DNA of 64,000 bases, taken from NCBI GenBank assembly GCA_023336205.1, contig JALQCR010000015.1, forward strand, positions 89,026 to 153,025, given 5' to 3'. A model generated the notes under the pieces. That model ran no database searches and was not told the origin of the DNA. It worked only from the letters and a program-made list of their open reading frames with translations. The first letter of the stretch is position 1, and the number at the start of each line of letters is the position of its first letter. Shown in pieces: positions 1 to 10,116 of the stretch. This stretch comes from Pseudanabaena sp. Salubria-1 (lineage in GTDB: Bacteria > Cyanobacteriota > Cyanobacteriia > Pseudanabaenales > Pseudanabaenaceae). Made by a program: the position numbers and the translations under genes.

Positions 1-1467
1 CTCTGGGTCACCGTAAACCGTTCGCATCATTCCTGGCCAAGGATGACGTACAATCAGATAGCCGCCTTCGTTCTCATGGGCAGGATTACCTTCAAGATCG
101 ACAATATCAGGAATAATCCCTGGGAATGGAAGTGTCGCCGAACCTGGTTTTGTGGGAACTGCTCCAGGAAGCGCTGTAATCATGATTCCACCTGTCTCTG
201 TTTGCCACCATGTATCCACAATTGGACAGCGACTACCGCCGATCACGCGGTGATACCACATCCAAGCTTCAGGATTAATCGGTTCACCCACGGTTCCCAA
301 CAAACGCAGTGAGGAGAGATCACGGGTGTTGGGATGATGTTCACCCATTTTAATAAAGGCGCGAATGGCTGTAGGAGCGGTATAGAACACACTCACCTGA
401 TACTTCTCAATTACATCCCAAAAACAGCCAAGATTAGAAGGGCGAGGCGCTCCTTCATACATCAGTGTAGTTGCACCATTGGATAAGGGTCCATAGACAA
501 TGTAGCTATGTCCTGTAATCCAGCCCACATCAGCTGTACACCAATACACATCGGTATCTTTGAGATCAAAAATCCATTTGGTGGTCATGTGGCTATAAAG
601 ATTATAACCAGCCGTAGTATGCACAACTCCTTTTGGTTTACCAGTACTGCCAGAAGTATAAAGAACGAATAGCATATCTTCACTATCCATTGGCTCTGCA
701 TCACATTTAGCGGAAACTCCTTGCTGTAAATCATGCCACCAATGATCTCGCCCTGCGGTCATATGCGTATTTTGACCTGTCCGTTTCACAACTAAGACAT
801 CGGTAACGGAAGGTGCGGCTCCATTGGCGATCGCCTTATCTACTTGCTCTTTTAATGGCACGATCGCATCTTTGCGCCAACCACCATCGGCGGTGATGAC
901 GAGTTTTGCTTCGGCATCGACAAGGCGATCGCGCAAAGCTTCGGCGCTAAATCCACCAAATACGACACCATGTACCGCGCCGATTCTGGCACAGGCAAGC
1001 ATGGCGATCGCAGCTTCAGGAATCATCGGCATATAAATACCAACGCGATCGCCTTTTTGGACTCCTAATTGTTTGAGGGCATTGGCAAACTGACAAACTT
1101 CGCGATGTAATTGGGCATAGGTAAGTGTGCGCGAGTCGCCATTTTCACCTTCCCAAATTAGAGCCGCTTTGTTTTTGCGCCAAGTGGTCAAGTGGCGATC
1201 GAGACAGTTGTAGGAAATATTAATTTTGCCACCGTCAAACCATTTCACCGATGGTGGTTGCCAATCGAGAACGGTGTGCCATTTCTCAAACCAGTAGAGT
1301 TCCTGCTCGGCTAGCTCAGCCCAGAAGGTAGCAGGATCGGCTTTGGCTCGATCATAAATTTGTTGATATTCAGCAAGACTTTTAATATGAGCAGCTTGCG
1401 AAAACTCCGCAGAAGGCTCAAACAATCGCTTTTCTTGTAAAACAGATTCAATCGTGGGTTGTGACAT
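1..1467 (-). CDS. acs: acetyl-CoA synthetase (acetate--CoA ligase), C-terminus cut by window edge
   Basis: Open minus-strand frame from ATG at 1467 to the window edge ([19 protein letters not shown]...); adenylation motif [19 protein letters not shown] and [10 protein letters not shown]. Confidence 0.95.
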   Translation of the reverse strand, partial: MSQPTIESVLQEKRLFEPSAEFSQAAHIKSLAEYQQIYDRAKADPATFWAELAEQELYWFEKWHTVLDWQPPSVKWFDGGKINISYNCLDRHLTTWRKNKAALIWEGENGDSRTLTYAQLHREVCQFANALKQLGVQKGDRVGIYMPMIPEAAIAMLACARIGAVHGVVFGGFSAEALRDRLVDAEAKLVITADGGWRKDAIVPLKEQVDKAIANGAAPSVTDVLVVKRTGQNTHMTAGRDHWWHDLQQGVSAKCDAEPMDSEDMLFVLYTSGSTGKPKGVVHTTAGYNLYSHMTTKWIFDLKDTDVYWCTADVGWITGHSYIVYGPLSNGATTLMYEGAPRPSNLGCFWDVIEKYQVSVFYTAPTAIRAFIKMGEHHPNTRDLSSLRLLGTVGEPINPEAWMWYHRVIGGSRCPIVDTWWQTETGGIMITALPGAVPTKPGSATLPFPGIIPDIVDLEGNPAHENEGGYLIVRHPWPGMMRTVYGDPE

Positions 1468-1613
1468 AGGTATAAGGTTAGTAATTACAACAAATTGAGT
1501 TTAGAAAGATTAATAATTCATGTAATAAGTTGATAGCTATGCCCCTAGTGTAAATTACTAAGAATACTTAATTGAGAAACGGTAAAGTTCCGCAACGATT
1601 AGCAACATAGAAA

Positions 1614-1745
1614 TCAATAATTACTATCAGCAACACAAATACCTTGGCATTTAATACCATTAGTGGCTGTGCGCAGGCAGTGAGGGCAGAGAATTGGTTC
1701 TTGCTTAGTCTCAGGTTGCTTATCAGGTTGATCTTGAGTATTCAT
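1614..1745 (-). CDS. small conserved-looking four-Cys protein (43 aa)
   Basis: MNTQDQPDKQPETKQEPILCPHCLRTATNGIKCQGICVADSNY; CPHC...KCQGIC pattern; start chosen at 1745 rather than the longer ORF at 1796. Confidence 0.55.
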   Translation of the reverse strand: MNTQDQPDKQPETKQEPILCPHCLRTATNGIKCQGICVADSNY

Positions 1746-1798
1746 ATATTTAATTGAGCGAGAAAGAGCATCGTATCCGCAGCAGCCCGTACTCAAGT

Positions 1799-1905
1799 GC
1801 GGGCTAAAAGCTAAAACCCGTTGAAACGGGTTAATTAGAATTATTACTCTTCAGTCTGCTGAAGCAGACGAAGATTTTAGCCAGCAATTGATTGCTGGTC
1901 AGCCT
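1799..1905. repeat. intergenic palindromic repeat with three consecutive hairpins
   Basis: acccgttgaaacgggt, gtctgctgaagcagac and ccagcaattgattgctgg in tandem. Confidence 0.7.
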
Positions 1906-1912
1906 TAATATT

Positions 1913-3724
1913 TTAGCTACTAGCTTTGATCGTAGCAGCCTGCTCTAGCAAAGACTCAGCAAAAGCGATCGCCTGAGACACCGTACTACTAACACTCTCC
2001 TTATCAATATTTTTTCCTTTTTCCTTTTTCCTTTTTCCTTCTTTCCCCTCCTCAACATTCATTCCTGAAGCAATCTGAGCTAGTTCCTGTTTGCGTTCTT
2101 CCAATTCTAATAGGCGAATTTGCACTTGAGTCCGATCGCCGATTACCTGCTTACTAACATGGAAATGTCGATCAGCGATCGCGGCAATTAATGGCTGGTG
2201 AGTCACGCAAAGGACTTGAGAACTACGGCTCAGTTGCCAGAGTTGCGTTGCGATCGCTTGGGCAACTCGACCTGATACGCCAGCATCAATTTCATCAAAT
2301 ACCATTGTGCCGACCTTCGCATGATTAAATTCTGTAGATGCTGGTTGAGAATCTTGGGTTTTCTGCTTCACAAAACAAGTTTTCAGCGCTAATAAAAATC
2401 GACTCATTTCTCCTCCTGAAGCTGTTTCCGCAAGAGGTTGCAAAGGCTCGCCAAGATTAGGGCTGAACTCAAAGACTATACGATCACCGCCTAATGCGTT
2501 GGGTTCACTCGGATAAATTCCGACCTGAAAACGAACTTTTTCCATCGCCAGCATTTTCAAAGCATCGATTTGCACTTGTTCGAGAGCGATCGCCGTTTGC
2601 CGACGTAATTCTGTCAGTTTTTTACAAGCCTTCAATAAAGCCTGTAAATCAGCTGCCGCTTTGCGTTCTAAATCTTCAATTGAGATACTTTGATCGGTGA
2701 GTTCGGCAAGTTCAAGTTGCAACTTTTCGGTATAGGCGATCGCTTCTGGAAGAGTGCCATATTTACGACAGATTTGCTTGATTTGATTGATCCTTTGCTC
2801 AATCGATTCTAGTTGTTCAGGATCAGAATCAAGACGATTGACATAATTGTTGATCTGTCGTCCTGCCTCTTCTACTTGAGCAAGAGCGCTAGAAACTAAT
2901 TCGAGAATGCCCTCAGCTTCACGATCAAGTGTTGTCATTTCTGTGAGAATAGACTCTGCTTGCCCTAACAAATCTGCACAAGCATTGCCACTGTCATTCT
3001 GATAAAGCACTTCGTACACTGCATAGCCTTGCTTTTGTAATTCCACACTATGGGCTAACCGATTGCGATCGCTTTCGAGATTATCTAATTCATCGGGATC
3101 ATCTAATTTTGCTGCCTCTAATTCCTTAAGTTGATAGCGCAACATGTCCAAATGCTGTAGCCGATTGCGTTCATTCTGCTGACGATCAAATAAAGCTTTG
3201 CGCGATCGCTCCTTTGCTTCAAATAGCTTTGCGACTTTTTGCCTTTGCAATGACACAGCCTGACTAAAAGCTTGATCGCCAAAGCTATCTAGCCATTCCC
3301 TCTGTTGAGCAGCTTGACTCAGTAAGATCGTCTGACCTTGCGCCGTAATCTCGACAAGGCGATCGCGCAATTCTTGAATTTGCTGTTTATTCACAACCAC
3401 GCCATTAATGCGGGTACGATTGCTCTTCGCAGTGATTTCACGGCTACACATCAACGTTTCGGCATCAATTGCATCAATTTCTTGAATCTCTAGCCACTGG
3501 GCGATCGACTGATTCGTTGAAAAAGTAGCTTCGATATTGGCACGATCTGCACCAGTTCGTAACATTCGCGCTGACACCTTGCCTCCAAGTGCAGCATCTA
3601 GAGCATCGAGGACAATTGATTTGCCTGCTCCTGTTTCGCCTGTGAGAATATTTAGACCCGCATATAGCTCAAGCTCTAAGCGATCAATTAGGGCAAAATT
3701 TTCAATTTTGAGACTCAGCAGCAT
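1913..3724 (-). CDS. recN: DNA repair protein RecN
   Basis: 603 aa; MLLSLKIENFALIDRLELELYAGLNILTGETGAGKSIVLDAL N-terminus, FDEIDAGVSGRVAQAIATQLWQLS Walker B region. Confidence 0.95.
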   Translation of the reverse strand: MLLSLKIENFALIDRLELELYAGLNILTGETGAGKSIVLDALDAALGGKVSARMLRTGADRANIEATFSTNQSIAQWLEIQEIDAIDAETLMCSREITAKSNRTRINGVVVNKQQIQELRDRLVEITAQGQTILLSQAAQQREWLDSFGDQAFSQAVSLQRQKVAKLFEAKERSRKALFDRQQNERNRLQHLDMLRYQLKELEAAKLDDPDELDNLESDRNRLAHSVELQKQGYAVYEVLYQNDSGNACADLLGQAESILTEMTTLDREAEGILELVSSALAQVEEAGRQINNYVNRLDSDPEQLESIEQRINQIKQICRKYGTLPEAIAYTEKLQLELAELTDQSISIEDLERKAAADLQALLKACKKLTELRRQTAIALEQVQIDALKMLAMEKVRFQVGIYPSEPNALGGDRIVFEFSPNLGEPLQPLAETASGGEMSRFLLALKTCFVKQKTQDSQPASTEFNHAKVGTMVFDEIDAGVSGRVAQAIATQLWQLSRSSQVLCVTHQPLIAAIADRHFHVSKQVIGDRTQVQIRLLELEERKQELAQIASGMNVEEGKEGKRKKEKGKNIDKESVSSTVSQAIAFAESLLEQAATIKASS

Positions 3725-3770
3725 AGTTTTTTCTTAATTTAAGAATATGCAAAGCACATTCTTAAATATT

Positions 3771-6700
3771 TTAGATAGGCAGAGTTTCTCCAGCTAAGAG
3801 ACGCTTCGAGGCACTCAATAATTCTTCTTCAAGATAGGGCTTAGTGAAGTAACCCTTTGCCCCAAGTTGAATTGCTGACTGACGATGGCGATCGGCTCCG
3901 CGTGAAGTTAACATTGCCACAGGAATCTCTTTCAGTCGAGAATCCTTTTGCAATCTCGATAGTAGATCTAATCCATCCATCCGTGGCATTTCAATATCGC
4001 AGAAGATCATGTCACAGGGCAGCCCAGCACGAAGTTTTTCCCATGCATCTTGACCATCCTTTGCTTGTTCAACGCGATAGCCTACTTTCGCAAAGGTCAG
4101 TGATAGCAACTCACGTACTGTAATCGAGTCATCGACAATTAGTACCGTTGGATCGACAGCAACATCTTCTTCGACCGTTGGCTGAATAGTCAGCCCTGAA
4201 GTCGAAGGACGCAATCTGCCGCTAGCGATGTCAAATAGCTCCAACACGTTAGCGATCGCCATGACGCGACCATCCCCTAATACAGTTGCTCCCGCAATTC
4301 CTGATGGCTGAGGAATTGGGCCCTCTAGTTGTTTAATTACGATTTCATATTCACCAAGGAATTGATCGACCTGTAGGGCGAGATAACTAGTGTCATTGCG
4401 GAGAATAATAATGCAAAGTTCATCGTTTTCCTGCTTACCATAAATGCTGCTGCGGCTGAGATGGCGACTATAGGATAGCAAGTTAGACAAATGTTGGAAT
4501 GGCAAGACTGTATCGCGCCAAGGCAAGCAGGGCTGTCCCTTCTCGTTAAGAATGATCTGGCTTTGTGGAACTTCCACCATATCCTCGAAGCCATCAACGG
4601 GGAAGGCAATTCGAGCGCGATCGCTAATGCAAAACATTGCCTTAGAAATACTCAGAGTCAACGGTAAGCGAATTGTAAAGGTCGTTCCCTTACCAACTAC
4701 CGATTCCACGATAATTACACCACGGATATCATCAAGGCAGGTTTTAACCACATCTAGACCAACTCCGCGACCTTTAAATTCATCGGCTTGGGCCGCAGTA
4801 CTAAATCCAGCCTCAAACAGCAAGGAATACACTTCAGTTTCATTGAGACGATCAACCTCAGCTTGCGATCGCACCCCCTTGGCAACAGCACTTTTCTTAA
4901 CTCTGTCTGTACTGATACCAGCACCATCATCGCTAATTGAGATTACGGTCTGGTTACCTTGGTGATAGGCTCTTACAGTCAATCTTCCAGTTGCTGATTT
5001 CCCAGCCGCTTGGCGAGTGGTGGGATCTTCTAAACCGTGATCGATCGCATTATTTACAAGGTGCGTAAGTGGATCAGTAAGCTGCTCCAAAATCGCCTTA
5101 TCGATCAGCGTCTCTCGTCCAAATATTTCTAGCTCCGCCTGTTTGCCTGTTTTGAGAGCGCGATCGCGAATACCTCTGGGTAAGCGATCGGCAATCTGCG
5201 CAAAGGGAACCATGCGCGATTGTTTTAAATCGTCTTGAACTTGAGTGGTAATCGTGCCTAACTGACGAGTTACTTGATCTGTCTCACCAACCACGAACTC
5301 AATGTCCGAAGCCGACTCACGAACTCGAACAATCAACTCAATGATCTCTTGCGATAGAACGTGGAAAGTATTGTAGCGATCAAACTCAATTCCTTCAAAG
5401 TCATTGGTCACCGAAGTATTTGAATTTGAACTATCACTTAATTGTGATGGCGTGTCAAAACTATAGGAGGATCGTCCACCACGCCCTGCGGTTAGCGAAG
5501 CTTCGAGCAAAGAACGATCGTATTGATCACGCATTCTCTGCGATACATCACTTAATAACTGCACTTGATGCAATAGGTTAGTAATAAACTGTTGAAGTCT
5601 TTCCTGATCCTGTTCCAAAAGATTACGGTTTACAACCAGTTCCCCAACAAGGTTATTAAGACTGTCAAGGTACTTTACATCAACACGCATGGTTGAATCT
5701 GTAAGCCTTGGCTTGCGAGTGGCGGCGGGTTGACGTTTAGGAGTTTTAGTGATCACCTGCCCGACCTCTGGAGCAAATGTATTTTGAATCAGGAATTCTA
5801 ACTCATCAAACCCATCAGTTGCCTTCTTAGTTTTTTCAGTCTCGTCAAAGCTGTTACTCTCACCTAGAAGAGCTTCCAATTCATCAAAATTCATATCATT
5901 GGAATCCGATGAGCCCTGATCATTGATAACAGTAGCTGTAATCGGATCATCAAAGGTTCTATTATTCACATCATTTGGCATATTACTAGAACTGCCAATC
6001 ATCGCTTCTAAATCATCGAAGTCGAAGTTGTCATCAATCCCATTTAGTTCTTCAGTCTGCAATTGCTGCTCAGGTTCTAGTTTTTTTGTTTCTGGGTCTT
6101 GGGAGAGAGAAAAATCTAATTCAGAAATGTCTTCATCTAAGTCAGCAAATTCGTTAAATTCGCCAAAGCCTAGAGGTGTGTCATCAGTTAGATTAGAGAT
6201 TACCAATTCTTCTTCAGAATTTTGCAGAAAATTATTTGCTTCCAAATCATCATCACCTTGGAAGAAATCCGCCAAATTATCAATGGTGGTCTTTGCCGAT
6301 GCGTCATTATCCTCCAAATGTAGATCTTCTTGAACATTTGGAGGCCACTGCAAGTTCTCATCTAACATATTTGTCAAATCATTAATGTCATCTGCTTGAG
6401 TTAATGAAGTTGCCTGATCAAAGTTGAGTTCATCTTCCACTACGGTTAAATCTTCCTCTTCAGCATCAGCAAATAAGTCAGCCAAATTTAACTCATCTGA
6501 AGAGTTGATTTGCTCAAAAAATTCTCCTGACAAATTTGTTGGCGTTTCTTCAGAAATATCTTCATCTAGCATTGGCAAGGAATCGGAATTGATATCTTGA
6601 GGTGAATCAAAATCAACAAATGCTTCTTGATCTTCTTCGGATATATCAACTACATTATCGTATTCATCAAGATTAGTTAGATTCGCACTAAATTCATCAA

Positions 6701-9700
6701 AATCATCATTTACAATATTTTCTATTAAACTTTGGGATTCTTCTACTTCATCAAAGAAATCGCCTAAAGATTCAGTGTTGTTGAATTCATAAGTAGATTC
6801 ACTAGTATTAAGGATATCAATAGAGCTTTTAGGTTCGTCTGACGCTGCAAAGAAATCCTCTAGATCTTCAGTATTAGAGAATTCTTGTTCAAAACCATCA
6901 ATATTACAATCGCTGATATCAGTAGAAGTAATTTCAGAATCTTCAGAATCGCTAAAGAAATTATCCGATTTCTCAGTAAAATCTGTACGATCAGCAAAAG
7001 CATCTAATTCTTCATTTACTTCGACAGAAATCTCAGGCTCTTCAGCAGTGGAAAAGAAATCGCCTAAATCATCAGTATTACTATATTTCTCATCAAAACT
7101 ATCAGCAGAGTCATTACTTATATCATCAGGAACATCAAGATCTTCCGATCCCGCAAAGAAATCTCCTAAATCTTCAGAGCTAGAAAATTCGACGATCGCA
7201 TTATCAACATCAGAAATATCGCTAGCAATTTCAGGCTCTTCAGTTCCTGCGAAGAAATCTCCTAAATCTTCAGTGCCAGAAAATTCGGGGATCGCATTGT
7301 CAACATCAGAAATATCGCTAACAATTGCAGGCTCTTCAGTTCCTGAAAAGAAATCTCCTAAATCGTCAGTGCTAGAAAATTCAGCGATCGCATTGTCAAC
7401 ATCAGAAATATCGCTAGCAATTTCAGGCTCTTCAGTTCCTGAAAAGAAATCCCCTAAATCTTCAGTGCTAGAAAATTCGGTGATCGCATTGTCAACATCA
7501 GAAATATCGCTAGCAATTTCAGGCTCTTCAGTTCCTGCAAAGAAATCTCCTAAATCTTCAGTGCTAGAAAATTCGGCGATCGCATTATCAACATCAGAAA
7601 TATCACTGCTGGCTATTTCAGGCTCTGAAGAGCCTACAAAGAAATCTCCTAAATCTTCAGTGCTAGAAAATTCGGCGATCACATTGTTAACATCAGAAAT
7701 ATCACTAGCAATTTCAAGCTCTTCAGTTCCTGCAAAGAAATCTCCTAAATCTTCAGTATTTGAAAATTCGACGATCGCATTGTCAACATCAGAAATATCA
7801 CTGCTGGCTATTTCAGGCTCTTCAGTTCCTGCAAAGAAATCTCCTAAATCTTCAGTGCTAGAAAGTTTGTCATCGAAATCATTAGCGATTGTGTCAGGAA
7901 CAACTACATTTGCTGATCCTACAACTTCCTGCGGGTTCACTACTTCGTCAAACTCATCATTGTCAAATCCTAGCTCATCAAATATATTCAATCCAGTCGT
8001 ATCGATGCCATCAGAGCCGTAGTTAGGGACAGCCCCTATGTAGTCGTTAGATACAATTTCTTCGGAATCTTCAAAGGAATTATCTACATCAGCATTGACA
8101 GTTTCTTCATTAATAAGGTCAGGAGATGATTCTAATAAGACTTCGTCCAGACTTCCGTCGATCGCAAACGGATCGTCAAGTAAATTCATTCCCTCTTCCG
8201 AAAAAGTTAAGGCAAATGGCTCGCTAGGAATATTGTCATCACCACCAGCATTCTCAATCTCTGCCCTTGCGATCGCGGCAAAATATTCTTCGCTAGAGAG
8301 AGGCTGAGAGTCATCTGTGTCATCCAGTTGATTGTCTACAAACTGTTCTGCACTTTCTAATTGAGATAGTAATTCAGGAAAGCTATTCTTCTCAACATCT
8401 ATTTCACTGACCTCAATATCGCTACTAAACTCATTGTCAATTGAAAGTGCATCATCTACTTGATAATCGCTAACTTGCTCAACACTAATTTGCTCAACAA
8501 TGTCCATCCCTAAATCAAAATCAAATTGGTTGTCTAGAGACTCTTCATCAGCCAAATCTTCTGTAAATAGGCTATCTAAACTTGCTTGTTCCCTTTCAGG
8601 AATGATTTCAGGACTGACTTCAGCGGTCTGCACCCATGAATCTTCTAAATCATCTGGAAATAGAGAACTACTATTCTCTTCAATGGTTAAGTCTTGGTCA
8701 TAAACCTCACCAAACAGTTGCTCAATACTAGATTCTCCACGGCTTAAGTTTGGAGCAGTTACATCATTGTTGTCAGAATTATTGTCAAGGAGATCGGCAA
8801 ACTCATCATGACTGTCAGAAGTCTCAGTAGCGCTATGGTTTGCGATATTCGTTTCATTGGATTCGATATCCTCCCATGCAGCATCAAAATCGATATCATC
8901 GTTTTCAAATAGAATAGCCAGAGATTTTAATTCTGAAGCACCGACTTTTGGCCCATCAACATGCTGATTTTCAGTGATTTCATATTCGCTATCCATCCAA
9001 TCCATCTGATCAATTTGATTTTTACGGGTATCTGGCAAATCAAATACTTCTTCATCAAGCTGATCAGCAAATAGATCGATATCTACATCTGGATTTAAAA
9101 CGAAATCTCCATCGGTGGATATATTGGATGTATCGGAAACATCAAAATCATTGACATTTGAATCTTCGCCTATATTCCCAGACGCAGTAGTAAAAATTGT
9201 ACTAACTTCATCATCCTCTGGCTCCGAAAATCGATATGGCAAGAGGTTTTGAAGTTGTAATGACACAGCAATTTCTAATTCCCGATCTGCCAGTACTAGA
9301 TCTTGAGCTTCTTTTAACTCTCGAATCAAAATAGGTGCGAGGGTACGGTATGAATTGTTCGGCTGAGCGATCGCATTTTTAATTTGAGTGACTAAATTAG
9401 TCCAATTGCGTAAATCAAAGTTATTGCCGATTTCTTGGAAGTAATTACAAACTGCTTGTAACTGCGATCGGCTTTCCGCACTATCTGCCGCCCGAAATAA
9501 TTGCAGCATATCTCGCATTTTGGTCGTAATTTCTTGCTGAAATATTGACTGTTGAGAAATGGCTAACTCTTGTAGCTGAGGAATACTTTCTTCTTGTTGA
9601 TTATATGTATCAGTAGATATCTCCCCATCATTATTTGAGACCAACTGATTTAGGTAGGACTCTAGCTCAGCAAAGACAGGCTTGACTCGGTTATTCGTCT

Positions 9701-10061
9701 CAAGCGTTAACTCATCAGATATTTTATATCCACCTTGTAACTCATCCAAAAGTTCTGCAAGTGGGTCAAATCCCGCTAATAACAAACTTTTTAATCGCTC
9801 ATCGACAGTTATTTGTGGATTTTCTTTGAGGATTTTGAAAAAATCTTCTAATCTATGGGCAACATGCTGAATGCTGCCTACTCCTAACATCGCAGCGCCA
9901 CCTTTAATTGAATGAGCTGCTCGAAAAAGCTCATTAACTGATTCGGAATCATTGAGCACATCTTCCAAGTTTAATACGCCTTGTTCAATTGTCTGAAGAT
10001 GTTCGCGGGCTTCTTCAATGAAGTAGCCCATGATTCGCTGCTGTTGTTGTTCCGAGTTCAT
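3771..10061 (-). CDS. CheA-type hybrid histidine kinase (Hpt - long acidic linker with tandem repeats - CheA kinase - CheW - REC)
   Basis: 2096 aa; N-terminal Hpt (RAAHSIKGGAAMLG), HATPase (LTHLVNNAIDHGLEDP, GRGVGLDVVKT), CheW-like, C-terminal REC (PTVLIVDDSITVRELL...FTKPY). Confidence 0.93.
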   Translation of the reverse strand: MNSEQQQQRIMGYFIEEAREHLQTIEQGVLNLEDVLNDSESVNELFRAAHSIKGGAAMLGVGSIQHVAHRLEDFFKILKENPQITVDERLKSLLLAGFDPLAELLDELQGGYKISDELTLETNNRVKPVFAELESYLNQLVSNNDGEISTDTYNQQEESIPQLQELAISQQSIFQQEITTKMRDMLQLFRAADSAESRSQLQAVCNYFQEIGNNFDLRNWTNLVTQIKNAIAQPNNSYRTLAPILIRELKEAQDLVLADRELEIAVSLQLQNLLPYRFSEPEDDEVSTIFTTASGNIGEDSNVNDFDVSDTSNISTDGDFVLNPDVDIDLFADQLDEEVFDLPDTRKNQIDQMDWMDSEYEITENQHVDGPKVGASELKSLAILFENDDIDFDAAWEDIESNETNIANHSATETSDSHDEFADLLDNNSDNNDVTAPNLSRGESSIEQLFGEVYDQDLTIEENSSSLFPDDLEDSWVQTAEVSPEIIPEREQASLDSLFTEDLADEESLDNQFDFDLGMDIVEQISVEQVSDYQVDDALSIDNEFSSDIEVSEIDVEKNSFPELLSQLESAEQFVDNQLDDTDDSQPLSSEEYFAAIARAEIENAGGDDNIPSEPFALTFSEEGMNLLDDPFAIDGSLDEVLLESSPDLINEETVNADVDNSFEDSEEIVSNDYIGAVPNYGSDGIDTTGLNIFDELGFDNDEFDEVVNPQEVVGSANVVVPDTIANDFDDKLSSTEDLGDFFAGTEEPEIASSDISDVDNAIVEFSNTEDLGDFFAGTEELEIASDISDVNNVIAEFSSTEDLGDFFVGSSEPEIASSDISDVDNAIAEFSSTEDLGDFFAGTEEPEIASDISDVDNAITEFSSTEDLGDFFSGTEEPEIASDISDVDNAIAEFSSTDDLGDFFSGTEEPAIVSDISDVDNAIPEFSGTEDLGDFFAGTEEPEIASDISDVDNAIVEFSSSEDLGDFFAGSEDLDVPDDISNDSADSFDEKYSNTDDLGDFFSTAEEPEISVEVNEELDAFADRTDFTEKSDNFFSDSEDSEITSTDISDCNIDGFEQEFSNTEDLEDFFAASDEPKSSIDILNTSESTYEFNNTESLGDFFDEVEESQSLIENIVNDDFDEFSANLTNLDEYDNVVDISEEDQEAFVDFDSPQDINSDSLPMLDEDISEETPTNLSGEFFEQINSSDELNLADLFADAEEEDLTVVEDELNFDQATSLTQADDINDLTNMLDENLQWPPNVQEDLHLEDNDASAKTTIDNLADFFQGDDDLEANNFLQNSEEELVISNLTDDTPLGFGEFNEFADLDEDISELDFSLSQDPETKKLEPEQQLQTEELNGIDDNFDFDDLEAMIGSSSNMPNDVNNRTFDDPITATVINDQGSSDSNDMNFDELEALLGESNSFDETEKTKKATDGFDELEFLIQNTFAPEVGQVITKTPKRQPAATRKPRLTDSTMRVDVKYLDSLNNLVGELVVNRNLLEQDQERLQQFITNLLHQVQLLSDVSQRMRDQYDRSLLEASLTAGRGGRSSYSFDTPSQLSDSSNSNTSVTNDFEGIEFDRYNTFHVLSQEIIELIVRVRESASDIEFVVGETDQVTRQLGTITTQVQDDLKQSRMVPFAQIADRLPRGIRDRALKTGKQAELEIFGRETLIDKAILEQLTDPLTHLVNNAIDHGLEDPTTRQAAGKSATGRLTVRAYHQGNQTVISISDDGAGISTDRVKKSAVAKGVRSQAEVDRLNETEVYSLLFEAGFSTAAQADEFKGRGVGLDVVKTCLDDIRGVIIVESVVGKGTTFTIRLPLTLSISKAMFCISDRARIAFPVDGFEDMVEVPQSQIILNEKGQPCLPWRDTVLPFQHLSNLLSYSRHLSRSSIYGKQENDELCIIILRNDTSYLALQVDQFLGEYEIVIKQLEGPIPQPSGIAGATVLGDGRVMAIANVLELFDIASGRLRPSTSGLTIQPTVEEDVAVDPTVLIVDDSITVRELLSLTFAKVGYRVEQAKDGQDAWEKLRAGLPCDMIFCDIEMPRMDGLDLLSRLQKDSRLKEIPVAMLTSRGADRHRQSAIQLGAKGYFTKPYLEEELLSASKRLLAGETLPI
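7150..7930. repeat. in-frame tandem repeat inside the CheA gene, unit about 90-96 bp
   Basis: Repeated protein unit FSSTEDLGDFFAGTEEPEIASDISDVDNAI(x)E, seven close copies plus degenerate flanking copies. Confidence 0.95.
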
Positions 10062-10116
10062 GATAGAATCCTCTCAAAGATTTAGGGTGTGAGTAGTATA
10101 GCTAGAGGTAATAATC

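Noticed and set aside
4552-4965. 137-aa plus-strand ORF
   Set aside because: Antisense to the CheA kinase core, low-complexity composition, no recognisable family.
7150-7930. Possible CRISPR-like array of direct repeats
   Set aside because: Units are contiguous and in frame with the CheA ORF, about 90-96 bp, with no unique spacers.
7048-8022. 324-aa plus-strand ORF rich in SPKSS repeats
   Set aside because: It lies antisense to the tandem-repeat region of the CheA gene and exists only because the in-frame repeat has no stops on the opposite strand.
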